Positions 44,860 to 53,524 of a stretch of DNA of 64,000 bases are shown one piece after another. The notes below the pieces were generated by a model. It saw nothing but the letters and a program-made list of their open reading frames with translations, was not told where the DNA came from and made no database searches. The number at the start of each line of letters is the position of its first letter. The first letter of the stretch is position 1. The translations under genes and the position numbers were made by a program. This DNA is from Billgrantia ethanolica. Lineage in GTDB: Bacteria > Pseudomonadota > Gammaproteobacteria > Pseudomonadales > Halomonadaceae. The stretch lies in NCBI RefSeq assembly GCF_021404305.1, contig NZ_JABFTX010000003.1, forward strand, positions 62,001 through 126,000, given 5' to 3'.

Positions 44860-45813
44860 ATGAATCCCAACTACCTCGATTTCGAACAGCCCATCGCCGA
44901 ACTCCAGGCCAAGATCGAAGAGCTGCGCCTGGTCGGCAACGACAGCCAGCTCAACCTCAGCGACGAGATCAGTCGCCTGGAGGAGAAGAGTCGCAAGCTC
45001 ACCGAGTCGATCTTCAAGGACCTCAGCCCCTGGCAGGTCTCGCAGATTTCGCGTCACCCCCAGCGCCCCTACACCCTCGACTACCTCGAGCACGTCTTCA
45101 CCGACTTCGACGAGCTGCACGGCGACCGTCGCTTCGCCGACGACCCGGCCATCGTCGGCGGAGTCGCCCGTCTCGAGGGGCGTCCGGTGATGGTCATCGG
45201 CCATCAGAAAGGGCGTGAGGTGAAGGAGAAGGTGCGGCGCAATTTCGGCATGCCGCGTCCCGAGGGCTATCGCAAGGCGTGCCGCCTGATGGAGATGGCC
45301 GAACGCTTCAAGATGCCGGTGCTGACCTTCATTGACACCCCCGGCGCCTACCCCGGCATCGACGCCGAGGAGCGCGGCCAGAGCGAGGCCATCGCCTACA
45401 ATCTGGCGGTGATGTCGCGGCTCAAGACGCCGATCCTCTCCACCGTGGTGGGCGAGGGAGGCTCCGGTGGCGCCCTGGCCATCGGCGTGTGCGATGAGCT
45501 CGCCATGCTGCAGTACTCCACCTACTCGGTCATCTCGCCGGAAGGCTGCGCCTCGATCCTGTGGAAGAGCGCCGAGCGAGCCGCTGATGCGGCTCAGGCC
45601 ATGGGCATTACCGCCGAACGTCTCAAGGAGCTGGGCTTCGTCGATACCCTGATCGAGGAGCCGCTGGGCGGCGCTCACCGTCAGCCTCTCGTCACCGCCG
45701 AGCGGGTCAAGGAGTCGCTGCTGGCGAGCCTGGATCGGCTCGAGGCGATGGAGACCGACGCCCTGCTGGAGCGCCGGTATGAGCGCCTGATGAGCTATGG
45801 CGCCCCGGCATAA
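44860..45813 (+). CDS. accA: Acetyl-CoA carboxylase carboxyltransferase, alpha subunit
   Basis: With AccD transfers carboxyl from biotin to acetyl-CoA, committing carbon to fatty acids. The 317-residue protein opens [41 protein letters not shown] near 160 and [20 protein letters not shown] near 198 are crotonase-fold oxyanion signatures. Near-identical in length to E. coli AccA (319). accD is not in this window. tilS starts 19 bp after the stop. Confidence 0.97.
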   Translation: MNPNYLDFEQPIAELQAKIEELRLVGNDSQLNLSDEISRLEEKSRKLTESIFKDLSPWQVSQISRHPQRPYTLDYLEHVFTDFDELHGDRRFADDPAIVGGVARLEGRPVMVIGHQKGREVKEKVRRNFGMPRPEGYRKACRLMEMAERFKMPVLTFIDTPGAYPGIDAEERGQSEAIAYNLAVMSRLKTPILSTVVGEGGSGGALAIGVCDELAMLQYSTYSVISPEGCASILWKSAERAADAAQAMGITAERLKELGFVDTLIEEPLGGAHRQPLVTAERVKESLLASLDRLEAMETDALLERRYERLMSYGAPA

Positions 45814-45832
45814 GAGAGAGTCGCTGCAAGTC

Positions 45833-47101
45833 ATGATCGACGACGCCCTGGCGGAGACCCCGCCGGGGCGTGTCGTCTGGGTTGCACTCTCCGGCGGGCT
45901 GGATTCGAGCCTGCTACTCACGCTGGCGGCCCAGGCCTGTCGGCGTCACCCTCGCCCGCTTTACGCACTGCACGTTCATCATGGCCTTCAGAGTGCCGCC
46001 GACGGCTTCGAGCGGCACTGCCGTCGGCTTGCCTCCCGGCTCGGCGTGCCGCACTTCGTCGAGCGCGTGGCGGTCGAGCTCGACGCTGGGCTGGGGCTTG
46101 AAGGAGCAGCGCGGCAGGCGCGTTACGCGGCGTTCTCCCGCCGTGTGGCGCCGGGCGAGACGCTGTGGCTGGCCCAGCATCGTGACGACCAGGCCGAGAC
46201 CTTCCTGCTCGCCGCCCTGCGTGGCAGCGGCGTCCGCGGCCTGGCGGCAATGCCGGCGGAGCGCGAGTGGCAAGGGCGACGCCTCGTGCGCCCGCTGCTG
46301 ACATGCTCACGAAACGAGCTCGAAGCCGAGGCGGCGCGTCTCGGGCTGCGCTGGGCTGACGACCCCAGCAACACCGACGAGGCGCTGGATCGCAACTTCC
46401 TGCGTCGCAGCGTGTTGCCGCTGCTGCAGTCGCGGTGGCCCCAGGCGGCCACCGCCCTGGCCGGCAGCGCCCGGCTTGCCGGCGAGGCGGAGCAATTGCT
46501 CGAGGAGCTGGCCGCGGGCGACCTCGCTGCCCTGGGCGACGACCCGGGGTGCCTCGACGTTGAGGCGCTGCTGGCGCTTGCTACGCCGCGGCGGCGCTCG
46601 CTGCTGCGTCACGCCTGCCGCCGGCTGGGATTGCCCACGCCGCCGGCAGGCCGCCTCGAAACGCTGCTCGAGCAGCTCGAGGCGCGCAGCGACGCCCAGG
46701 TACGGGTGAGTTGGAGCGGCGCCGAGGCGCGCATCTGGCGCGGCCAGCTCTACCTGCTGCCCCCTAGGGATTCGCTGATGCCGGAATGGACTGTCGAATG
46801 GGACGGCGGGGCACCGCTGCTGTCACCCTGGGGCGAGATCGACGTCGGCTTGGCACCCGTCGAGGGCCATCCGGCGCGGCTGACGCTCAAGGCTCGCCAG
46901 GGCGGCGAGCGGCTGCGCCTTGCCGGGCGCGGCAGCCGCGACCTCAAGCGTCTGCTGCAGGAGGCCCAGGTGCCGCCCTGGGCGCGGGAGCGTGTCGCGG
47001 TGGTGTGGCACGAGCAGACGCCGGTAGCGGCGCTACTGCTGCCGGAAGGGCGCTGGCTGGCCGTGGCGGCGGGGTGGTGTTCTGCGGCGAGAGCGGAGTA
47101 A
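45833..47101 (+). CDS. tilS: tRNA(Ile)-lysidine synthase
   Basis: Modifies C34 of the CAU-anticodon tRNA-Ile to lysidine so it reads AUA; essential. SGGLDSSLLL near residue 17 is the ATP PP-loop; LWLAQHRDDQAETFLLAALRG near 110 is the LAQHxDDQAET motif. C-terminal TilS domains extend to residue 422. The ATG at 45833 leaves the usual short lead before the PP-loop; one at 45797 would overlap accA and add 12 residues. It converges on the ppx-like gene with an 11-bp gap. Confidence 0.93.
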   Translation: MIDDALAETPPGRVVWVALSGGLDSSLLLTLAAQACRRHPRPLYALHVHHGLQSAADGFERHCRRLASRLGVPHFVERVAVELDAGLGLEGAARQARYAAFSRRVAPGETLWLAQHRDDQAETFLLAALRGSGVRGLAAMPAEREWQGRRLVRPLLTCSRNELEAEAARLGLRWADDPSNTDEALDRNFLRRSVLPLLQSRWPQAATALAGSARLAGEAEQLLEELAAGDLAALGDDPGCLDVEALLALATPRRRSLLRHACRRLGLPTPPAGRLETLLEQLEARSDAQVRVSWSGAEARIWRGQLYLLPPRDSLMPEWTVEWDGGAPLLSPWGEIDVGLAPVEGHPARLTLKARQGGERLRLAGRGSRDLKRLLQEAQVPPWARERVAVVWHEQTPVAALLLPEGRWLAVAAGWCSAARAE

Positions 47102-47112
47102 GCGGTGTTGCG

Positions 47113-48096
47113 CTATGCCTGCTGCAACGGTGCGCAAGTCAGCATGTCGTGCAGCACACCTTCACGCAGGGCACCATCGGCATAGGTCATCGTCGTCAGC
47201 TCGAATGTCTCGAAGATGGCCCCGAGAATGGCCACGCCTGCGGGGAAGATGCGCGAGCGGTCCGGCTTGAGTCCCGCCAGTGTGACGTTGTCCAAGCGCT
47301 CGCACTCGATCAGGCGCTGGCGTAGCGTCTGCAAGCCGCTGCGGGTTATGACGTCCGGTTGGCCGCCGCTGGTGGCCAGCACCGAGGCGGCCGCCTTGAT
47401 GGTGCCGCTGGAGCCCAACGCTTCGCTCCAGCCCAGCTCGCGATAGTTGGCCTGAATGACCTCGAGTCGAGCCCGCACGTCCGCTTCCGCCCGACGCATG
47501 TTGGCCTCGTTGACCGTACCGTCGCTGAAGTGTCGGCGAGTGTGAGTGACGCATCCAACGTCGAGACTCTGCAGCAGCAGGGGCCCCGATGGATCCCCGA
47601 TGATGAACTCGGTAGAGCCGCCACCGATGTCGACGACCAGTCGGCGCCCGTTCGCGGCCAGCGTGTGGGATGCCCCCAGGTAGATCAGGCGAGCCTCTTC
47701 CTCGCCGGAGATGACTTCGACGCGACAGCCCAGCAAGGCTTCGGCACGCTCGACGAAGGACTGCCGATTGAGTGCCGTGCGCAGCGCGCTGGTGCCCACC
47801 ACGCGCAGACGGTCGCGGGTCACGCCCGCCAGGTAGGGCAGGAAGCGGCCAAGGCAGGTCAGCGCACGCTGGATAGCGGCATCGTCCAGATGATTGCGGC
47901 TATCCAGTCCGGCAGCGAGTTGCACCTTTTCACCGCAGCGCGTCACCACCTGCAGCCGGTCGTCCTGATAGCGGGCGACCAGCAGGTGAAAGCTGTTGGA
48001 GCCCAGATCGATGGCTGCCAGTTGCCGTGGGTCTTGCCGTTGGTGCATGGCGGCGTCATCGCTGGCGGTTTGAGGCCGATCCTTGGGTGCAGTCAT
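47113..48096 (-). CDS. Short Ppx/GppA phosphatase (exopolyphosphatase family, catalytic core only)
   Basis: Family members hydrolyse polyphosphate or convert pppGpp to ppGpp. The actin-fold core is complete: AIDLGSNSFHLLVA near 28, GTSALRTA near 100, VISGEEEARLIYLG near 130 with the catalytic Glu, and VVDIGGGSTEFIIG near 155. At 327 residues it stops soon after YADGALREGVLHDM, so the C-terminal HD-like domains that bring typical proteobacterial Ppx/GppA to about 500 residues are missing. No frameshifted remainder fits in the 11 bp before tilS. It may be a natural short form; activity and gene name are uncertain. Confidence 0.85.
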   Translation of the reverse strand: MTAPKDRPQTASDDAAMHQRQDPRQLAAIDLGSNSFHLLVARYQDDRLQVVTRCGEKVQLAAGLDSRNHLDDAAIQRALTCLGRFLPYLAGVTRDRLRVVGTSALRTALNRQSFVERAEALLGCRVEVISGEEEARLIYLGASHTLAANGRRLVVDIGGGSTEFIIGDPSGPLLLQSLDVGCVTHTRRHFSDGTVNEANMRRAEADVRARLEVIQANYRELGWSEALGSSGTIKAAASVLATSGGQPDVITRSGLQTLRQRLIECERLDNVTLAGLKPDRSRIFPAGVAILGAIFETFELTTMTYADGALREGVLHDMLTCAPLQQA

Positions 48097-48540
48097 CGAA
48101 GCGTCCTGATAGAGGATGGCTAAAGGTTGCGGCGCCGGCGCGAGCGTGTCAATCGCGCGGGGGTTGATCGATGGGGTTGCGTTCGTCGCCGGCCTTGACT
48201 AACATCGAGACGTTCGCCTGTTCCGAATGCTTTCCGACCGCGTCGCGGTCAACATCAAGTCGTCAGACAGCCCCTTCTTGTCGCTCGTTGTCATGTGCCG
48301 AAGCCATGTGGCACTTGAAACGCACAGGCGATGAATCCATGCGACACGAAGCGCTGCTCCCTCTTACACGATACCGTGCCTCGACCCCTTGCGCAGAGCG
48401 GTCGTAGCGCAACGAGCATCGCTCATGAGCGGCAGCTCCATCGGGCTCTGAACGCACCCAAGCGGCGTACCGTTCTTTATTCGCACACTCCTACGGCCGC
48501 CGTGCCGCCACGCTGACATGAGCAACTTCCGAACACACCG
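48097..48540. promoter_or_regulatory. 444-bp gap between divergent ppx-like and rho genes
   Basis: No protein I can support is encoded here, although short frames exist. It must hold promoters for both flanking genes and a long rho leader. A GTGCC/GGCAC hairpin lies at about 48295-48312. trxA, which precedes rho in many gammaproteobacteria, is absent. The rho leader in E. coli is long and used for autoregulation; the length here fits, but no specific element was recognised. Confidence 0.5.
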
Positions 48541-49800
48541 ATGAATCTTACCGAACTCAAGCAAAAAACCGTGCCAGAGCTCCTGGAGCTCGCCCGCGAA
48601 ATGGGCATCGACAACCTGGCCCGCTCACGCAAGCAGGACATCATCTTCGCCATCCTCAAGAAGCATGCCAAGAGCGGCGAGGACATCTATGGCGACGGTG
48701 TGCTGGAAATCCTCCAGGACGGCTTCGGCTTCCTGCGCAGCGCCGACAGCTCCTACCTGGCTGGTCCCGATGACATTTACGTCTCGCCGTCGCAGATCCG
48801 CCGCTTCAACCTGCGCAAGGGCGATTCGATCTCCGGCAAGATCCGTCCGCCGAAGGAAGGGGAGCGCTACTTCGCGCTGCTCAAGGTCAGCCAGATCAAC
48901 TTCGACAAGCCGGAAAACGCCAAGCACAAGATCCTGTTCGAGAACCTCACGCCGCTGTTCCCCCAGGAGCGGCTGCGCATGGAGATCGGCAACGGCTCCA
49001 CCGAGGATCTCACCGCCCGCATCATCGATCTCACGGCACCCATCGGCAAAGGCCAGCGCGGCCTGATCGTCTCGCCGCCCAAGGCGGGCAAGACGCTGAT
49101 GCTGCAGAACATCGCCACCTCGATCACACGCAACAATCCCGAGTGTCACCTGATCGTGCTGCTGATCGACGAGCGCCCGGAAGAAGTGACCGAGATGTCG
49201 CGCACCGTGCGCGGCGAGGTGGTCGCCTCCACCTTCGACGAGCCGCCGGCGCGCCACGTGCAGGTCGCCGAGATGGTGATTGAGAAGGCCAAGCGCTTGG
49301 TCGAGCACAAGAAGGACGTGGTCATCCTGCTTGACTCCATCACCCGTCTGGCGCGGGCCTACAACACCGTGGTGCCAAGCTCCGGCAAGGTGCTCACCGG
49401 CGGGGTCGACGCCCACGCCCTGGAGAAGCCCAAGCGCTTCTTCGGTGCCGCGCGTAATATCGAAGAGGGCGGTAGCCTGACCATCATCGCCACCGCGCTG
49501 GTCGATACCGGTTCGAAGATGGACGAGGTGATCTTCGAGGAGTTCAAGGGCACCGGCAACATGGAAGCCCACCTGGACCGCAAGCTCGCCGAGCGCCGTG
49601 TCTACCCGGCGATCAACATCCGCCGCTCCGGCACCCGCCGCGAGGACCTGATCGCCTCCGAGGACGAGATGCAACGCATGTGGATCCTGCGCAAGCTGCT
49701 CAATCCGATGGACGATACCGCGGCCACCGAGTTCCTCATCGACCGCCTCAAGGACACGAAGACGAACCTCGAGTTCTTCGAAGCCATGAAGCGCCGCTAA
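48541..49800 (+). CDS. rho: Transcription termination factor Rho
   Basis: Hexameric RNA helicase that ends transcription. The 419-residue length equals E. coli. The N-terminal RNA-binding domain has DGFGFLRS near residue 60; the Walker A motif is SPPKAGKT near 180, Walker B is VVILLDSI near 262, and the Q- and R-loops follow. It has its own long leader and a terminator hairpin at its end. Confidence 0.98.
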   Translation: MNLTELKQKTVPELLELAREMGIDNLARSRKQDIIFAILKKHAKSGEDIYGDGVLEILQDGFGFLRSADSSYLAGPDDIYVSPSQIRRFNLRKGDSISGKIRPPKEGERYFALLKVSQINFDKPENAKHKILFENLTPLFPQERLRMEIGNGSTEDLTARIIDLTAPIGKGQRGLIVSPPKAGKTLMLQNIATSITRNNPECHLIVLLIDERPEEVTEMSRTVRGEVVASTFDEPPARHVQVAEMVIEKAKRLVEHKKDVVILLDSITRLARAYNTVVPSSGKVLTGGVDAHALEKPKRFFGAARNIEEGGSLTIIATALVDTGSKMDEVIFEEFKGTGNMEAHLDRKLAERRVYPAINIRRSGTRREDLIASEDEMQRMWILRKLLNPMDDTAATEFLIDRLKDTKTNLEFFEAMKRR

Positions 49801-49817
49801 GCGGGATCGGCGGTGCG

Positions 49818-49848
49818 GAAAGGGGCGGCATGCTATGCTGCCCCTTTC
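49818..49848 (+). terminator. Terminator hairpin after rho
   Basis: GAAAGGGGC and GCCCCTTTC form a 9-bp outer stem that continues inward (one G-U) to a five-base loop, 13 pairs in total. It lies 17 bases after the rho stop and just upstream of ubiD. Confidence 0.7.
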
Positions 49849-49872
49849 GTCGTTCCGGAAACGGGAATTGCA

Positions 49873-51354
49873 ATGAAGTACAAGGATCTGCGCGACTTCA
49901 TCGCCGCTCTGGAGGCTCAGGGCGAGCTGATACGAGTTTCAGCCGAGGTGGATCCCTACCTCGAGATCACCGAGATCTGCGACCGCACCCTGCGTGCCGG
50001 CGGCCCGGCGCTGCTGTTCGAGAACGTCAAGGGGCATGACATGCCGCTGCTGGGCAACCTCTTCGGTACGCCGAAGCGGGTCGCCATGGGCATGGGCCAG
50101 GACAGCGTCGAGGCGCTGCGCGAAGTGGGAGAACTGCTTGCCTTTCTCAAGGAGCCCGAGCCGCCCAAGGGCTTTCGCGACGCCTGGGAAAAGCTGCCGA
50201 TCTTCAAGCAGGTGATGAGCATGGGGCCGAAGACGGTACGCAGCGCCCCGGTGCAGGAGGTGGTGCTGGTGGGCGACGACGTCGATCTCGACCGCCTGCC
50301 GATCCAGCACTGTTGGCCCGGCGATGCCGCGCCGCTGGTCACCTGGCCGCTGGTGGTCACTCGCGGACCGCACAAGAAGCGCCAGAACCTGGGTATCTAC
50401 CGCCAGCAGAAGCTGGGCAAGAACCGGCTGATAATGCGCTGGCTGTCGCACCGCGGCGGCGCGCTCGACTTCTTGGAGCACCAGCAGACGAACCCCGGCG
50501 AGCCCTTCCCGGTGGCAGTGGCGCTGGGCGCCGACCCGGCGACGATTCTCGGCGCGGTGACGCCAGTACCGGACTCGCTCTCCGAGTACGCCTTCGCCGG
50601 GCTGCTGAGAGGCTCGCGCACCGAGCTGGTCAAGTGCGGCCACGCCGATCTGGAAGTGCCTGCGTCTGCAGAAATCATTCTGGAAGGCTTCATCTACCCC
50701 GACGACACGGCGCCGGAAGGCCCCTATGGCGACCATACCGGCTACTACAACGAGGTCGACGAGTTCCCGGTGTTCACCGTGACGCGCATGACCATGCGCC
50801 GCGACGCCATCTATCACTCGACCTACACCGGGCGCCCGCCCGACGAGCCGGCGATCCTCGGCGTTGCACTCAACGAAGTGTTCGTGCCGATCCTGCGCAA
50901 GCAGTTTCCCGAGATCGTCGACTTCTACCTGCCGCCGGAGGGTTGCTCCTACCGCATGGCGGTGGTGACCATGAAGAAGCAGTATCCGGGCCACGCCAAG
51001 CGCGTGATGATGGGCGTATGGAGCTTCCTGCGCCAGTTCATGTACACCAAGTTCGTGGTGGTGCTCGACGACGACGTCGACGCCCGCGATTGGAAGGACG
51101 TGATCTGGGCCATCACCACCCGTATGGACCCGGCCCGTGATACCGTCATGGTCGAGAACACGCCGATCGACTATCTCGATTTCGCCTCGCCGGTGGCGGG
51201 GCTGGGCTCCAAGATGGGGCTCGACGCCACCAGCAAGTGGCCCGGCGAGACCGATCGTGAATGGGGCACGCCCATCGTCATGGACGAGGCCGTCAAGGCC
51301 CGCGTCAGTGAACGCTGGGACGAATTGGGTATCCGCCTGCCCCCTACACCCTGA
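49873..51354 (+). CDS. ubiD: 4-hydroxy-3-polyprenylbenzoate decarboxylase
   Basis: Prenylated-FMN enzyme removing the carboxyl group from the ubiquinone ring precursor. The 493-residue protein begins [39 protein letters not shown] near 177 and [13 protein letters not shown] near 285 (with catalytic Glu) are UbiD signatures. The start follows the rho terminator; an upstream in-frame ATG at 49813 overlaps that hairpin. UbiX, needed for its cofactor, is not in this window. A flavin reductase gene follows. Confidence 0.95.
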   Translation: MKYKDLRDFIAALEAQGELIRVSAEVDPYLEITEICDRTLRAGGPALLFENVKGHDMPLLGNLFGTPKRVAMGMGQDSVEALREVGELLAFLKEPEPPKGFRDAWEKLPIFKQVMSMGPKTVRSAPVQEVVLVGDDVDLDRLPIQHCWPGDAAPLVTWPLVVTRGPHKKRQNLGIYRQQKLGKNRLIMRWLSHRGGALDFLEHQQTNPGEPFPVAVALGADPATILGAVTPVPDSLSEYAFAGLLRGSRTELVKCGHADLEVPASAEIILEGFIYPDDTAPEGPYGDHTGYYNEVDEFPVFTVTRMTMRRDAIYHSTYTGRPPDEPAILGVALNEVFVPILRKQFPEIVDFYLPPEGCSYRMAVVTMKKQYPGHAKRVMMGVWSFLRQFMYTKFVVVLDDDVDARDWKDVIWAITTRMDPARDTVMVENTPIDYLDFASPVAGLGSKMGLDATSKWPGETDREWGTPIVMDEAVKARVSERWDELGIRLPPTP

Positions 51355-51369
51355 CGACAAGAGGCCTGC

Positions 51370-52149
51370 ATGACCCCTAGGACCCTGACCTGCCAGGTAA
51401 TGGTAGTGGAGGATCTGACCCCCGACGTGTTCCGCGTGCGCCTGGAAGGGCGCGCCGAGGCCATGGCCCACGATCCGGGCCAGTATCTGGAACTCAAGCT
51501 CGATGACGAGACTTGGGTGCCGTTCTCCATCGCCAGCGCCCACAGCGGCGACGGCACCCTGGAGTTGCACATCCAGCACTGGCCCGAGCGCGAGAACTCC
51601 GCCCGGCTGCGCGAGCTGGTGGTGGTGGCGCACCACCTGACGGTGCGCCTGCCCGGTGGCGACTGCGTGCTCGATCCGACCAGCCGGCGGCCGCTGCTGC
51701 TGGTCGCTGCCGGGACCGGCTTCGCCCAGATGAAGGCGATCGTCGAGGCTTCCCTGCACGAGACGCCCGAGCGGCCCATCGAGCTGTGGTGGGCGGCCCG
51801 CGAGCGCCGCGACCTCTACCTCGAGAGCCTGGCGCGGGAATGGGCTGAGAGTCACACGAACCTGCACTTCCACGTGGTCACCGAGGTGGCGCCGCAGCCG
51901 TCGGTGGCCGGCGAGCGTGTACAGGGCCATCTGGGGCGCATCGACCAGGCGCTGGCCACGGCGCTCGACGACGTCAGCGGACATGACGTCTACCTCTCCG
52001 GTTCGCCGGGCATGGTCTACGCCTGCGTCGACGTGCTGGCCTCGCTGGGGCTCGAGCCGTCGCGGGTCTTCTCAGACGTCTTCGCCTATGCCCCGCGCCA
52101 GCCGCTGGTGCCCACTGCGGGGGTGCTGCGCCGGGGGAGCGCGGGGTGA
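51370..52149 (+). CDS. fre: NAD(P)H-flavin reductase (Fre/LuxG-like)
   Basis: Predicted to reduce free flavins with NAD(P)H. The 259-residue ferredoxin-reductase-fold protein has the flavin-site PFSIAS near residue 54 and the nucleotide motif LVAAGTGFAQMKAI near 114. In most family members an Arg precedes PFS/YS; here it is WVPFSIAS, so that Arg is replaced by Val. Adjacent to ubiD as in E. coli, where Fre is thought to supply reduced flavin. folM overlaps its end by four bases. Confidence 0.85.
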   Translation: MTPRTLTCQVMVVEDLTPDVFRVRLEGRAEAMAHDPGQYLELKLDDETWVPFSIASAHSGDGTLELHIQHWPERENSARLRELVVVAHHLTVRLPGGDCVLDPTSRRPLLLVAAGTGFAQMKAIVEASLHETPERPIELWWAARERRDLYLESLAREWAESHTNLHFHVVTEVAPQPSVAGERVQGHLGRIDQALATALDDVSGHDVYLSGSPGMVYACVDVLASLGLEPSRVFSDVFAYAPRQPLVPTAGVLRRGSAG

Positions 52150-52859
52150 GTGCCTCGCCGATCCTGATCACCGGAGGCGCCCAGCGCCTGGGGCGCCACT
52201 GCGCCGAGCGGCTGGTCGATGACGGCCATCCGGTGATCGTCAGCTACCGGCGCGAACGGCCGGAGCTAGAGGCGTTGCGCAGCCGCGGCGTCGTCACCCT
52301 GGCGGCGGATTTCGCCACCGAGGCAGGCATTCTCGACTTCATCGCACGCCTGAAACAGCAGACGTCCTCGCTGCGTGCCATCGTGCACAACGCCAGCGAC
52401 TGGGCGCCGGACTGCCACGACGAGCAGGCCGGTGCCACCTTCGAGCGGCTGTTTCGCGTGCACATGCTCGCTCCCTACCTGATCAACCTGCACTGCCGCG
52501 AGTTGCTCGAGGCCTGCGGCGAGCCACAGCGCGACATCGTGCACATGACCGACTTCGTGGCGCAGAAGGGCTCGAAAAAGCATGCCGCTTACGCCGCCAC
52601 CAAGGCGGGCCTCGCGAACCTGACGCTGTCGTTCGCGGCCATGTATGCCCCCCGAATCCAGGTCAACGCCATCGCGCCGGCGCTGATCATGCTGGGCGAG
52701 CATGACGACGAGGCCTATGCCGAGCAGGCCCGCGCCAAGTCGGCCATGGCCATGGTGCCGGGGCCGGGCGTGATCTACCAGAGCCTGCGTTACCTGCTCG
52801 ACAACCGTTATGTCACCGGGATCACGCTGCCGGTCGATGGCGGGCGCCATCTTCGCTAG
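52146..52859 (+). CDS. folM: Dihydromonapterin reductase FolM
   Basis: Short-chain dehydrogenase/reductase that makes tetrahydromonapterin and has side activity on dihydrofolate. In the 237-residue protein ILITGGAQRLGRHCAERL is the Rossmann start, VHNASDW near 82 the NAG-like motif, and YAATK near 153 holds the catalytic Tyr and Lys. The GTG start overlaps the fre stop (GTGA), so the ubiD-fre-folM genes are coupled. The FolM call over other SDRs is supported by overall resemblance, not by a test. Confidence 0.85.
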   Translation: MSASPILITGGAQRLGRHCAERLVDDGHPVIVSYRRERPELEALRSRGVVTLAADFATEAGILDFIARLKQQTSSLRAIVHNASDWAPDCHDEQAGATFERLFRVHMLAPYLINLHCRELLEACGEPQRDIVHMTDFVAQKGSKKHAAYAATKAGLANLTLSFAAMYAPRIQVNAIAPALIMLGEHDDEAYAEQARAKSAMAMVPGPGVIYQSLRYLLDNRYVTGITLPVDGGRHLR

Positions 52860-52896
52860 ACTATTAGCCACCGGCATGAGGCAAAAGGAGACGAAC

Positions 52897-53019
52897 ATGG
52901 CACCGCTCAAGGAGTATCACGATGAAAGCGGCCCGCTGTGGCTACTGGCCCTGTTGGCGGTTCTGGCGCTGAATCTGCTGCCGCTGATCCTTGGCGTGAG
53001 CCGCGCCATACTGGCTTGA
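52897..53019 (+). CDS. 40-residue single-span membrane peptide
   Basis: Starts MAPLKEYHDESGPLWLLALL: a short charged head, then one hydrophobic segment of about 23 residues (about 14-36) and a short tail. AAAAGGAGA lies eight bases upstream of the ATG, one of the best ribosome sites in the window, which argues that it is translated. It follows folM by 37 bp. I do not recognise the family; function unknown. Confidence 0.65.
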   Translation: MAPLKEYHDESGPLWLLALLAVLALNLLPLILGVSRAILA

Positions 53020-53027
53020 ATACGGGC

Positions 53028-53056
53028 TTGCCAAGCCTGCCGCGATGCGGCACGAT
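53028..53056 (+). promoter_or_regulatory. Candidate promoter of the DAHP synthase leader
   Basis: TTGCCA at 53028-53033 and CACGAT at 53051-53056 with 17-bp spacing. The -10 matches poorly (3 of 6), but the predicted start near 53063 would leave just enough sequence for the GGGAG ribosome site (53071) of leader peptide 1, the layout seen in amino acid attenuators. No TyrR or TrpR box was recognised. Confidence 0.4.
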
Positions 53057-53081
53057 GAATCCAGAACAGTGGGAGACGACC

Positions 53082-53216
53082 ATGCTACCGACCGCGAACG
53101 ATGCGAACCGTGCCTTTGGCGCGGTAATGTCGTTTGGCTTCGATGGACAGTCGTTTGGCTTCGGCGGTCAGTATTGGTATTGGTTTAGCGCCGGTGTGCC
53201 GGCGGCCGGGTCCTGA
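53082..53216 (+). CDS. Leader peptide 1 of the DAHP synthase gene
   Basis: 44 residues, ending in a region packed with aromatics: SFGFDGQSFGFGGQ followed by YWYWF (residues 31-35, bases 53172-53186). In all six Phe, two Tyr and two Trp. GGGAG lies six bases upstream of the ATG. The Phe part is a tandem duplication (53130-53150 and 53151-53171). The Tyr-Trp run lies six bases before a segment (53193-53200) that can pair with the attenuator downstream, the geometry expected of a ribosome-stalling leader peptide sensing charged tRNAs. Not expected to have a function as protein. Confidence 0.75.
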   Translation: MLPTANDANRAFGAVMSFGFDGQSFGFGGQYWYWFSAGVPAAGS

Positions 53217-53234
53217 ATCGGACACAGCTGCAAG

Positions 53235-53297
53235 GGCACACCCAACCGGGTTGCCTTCCATCATGAAACCCCTGGTCGGCAACCCGACCGGGGGTTT
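53235..53297 (+). terminator. Attenuator: terminator with competing stems upstream of the DAHP synthase gene
   Basis: The terminator is a 14-bp stem, AAACCCCTGGTCGG (53266-53279) with CCGACCGGGGGTTT (53284-53297), loop CAAC, then TACGTTTTG. Competing pairings: CGGGTTGCC (53247-53255) with GGCAACCCG (53278-53286), which breaks the terminator; GGCA-ACCC with GGGTTGCC (53235-53255); and GGTGTGCC (53193-53200, inside leader peptide 1) with GGCACACC (53235-53242). The chain of exclusive pairings is typical of transcription attenuation. Which state the stalled ribosome favours is not clear from inspection. Confidence 0.75.
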
Positions 53298-53357
53298 TAC
53301 GTTTTGCCCATAATGTGGGCAGACCCCATAAACGGAATCGACTCGAGGAGACGCACC

Positions 53358-53522
53358 ATGACTGCATACCGCGCCACTTTCGCCGCCCGTACCCGCCACG
53401 ACTATTATGGCTGGGGCTATGGCTGGCGATTTAGCGCCGCGCGGTCGGTCCAGTGCGCCACCTCCGACCGTGAGATGACCGGTGGCATGACGACACGATG
53501 TTTGCCGACCTCACGGAGTTGA
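53358..53522 (+). CDS. Leader peptide 2 of the DAHP synthase gene
   Basis: 54 residues with a second aromatic cluster, DYYGWGYGWRFSA (residues 15-27), adding three Tyr, two Trp and one Phe. GAGGAG lies eight bases upstream of the ATG. Its stop TGA is two bases before the synthase ATG, so ribosomes finishing it could restart on the synthase. Its FSA after the aromatic cluster recalls WFSAG in leader 1, hinting at duplication. It lies downstream of the terminator, so it can act only on transcripts that have escaped it. Confidence 0.65.
   Translation: MTAYRATFAARTRHDYYGWGYGWRFSAARSVQCATSDREMTGGMTTRCLPTSRS
53442..53518 (+). promoter_or_regulatory. Possible translational switch over the DAHP synthase ribosome site
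   Basis: The synthase ribosome site ACGGAG (53513-53518) can be masked: CTCC (53462-53465) pairs with GGAG (53515-53518) and GTGAG (53470-53474) with CTCAC (53510-53514), with a four-base bulge. A competing stem, CGGTCGG (53442-53448) with CCGACCG (53464-53470), uses the same bases and would free the site. Both lie in leader peptide 2, just past its aromatic codons. Confidence 0.45.
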
Positions 53523-53524
53523 CC

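Noticed and set aside
48171..48520. Small ORFs in the ppx-rho gap as trxA remnants or a leader peptide
   Set aside because: None contains a CGPC-like motif or thioredoxin sequence, and none has a good ribosome site.
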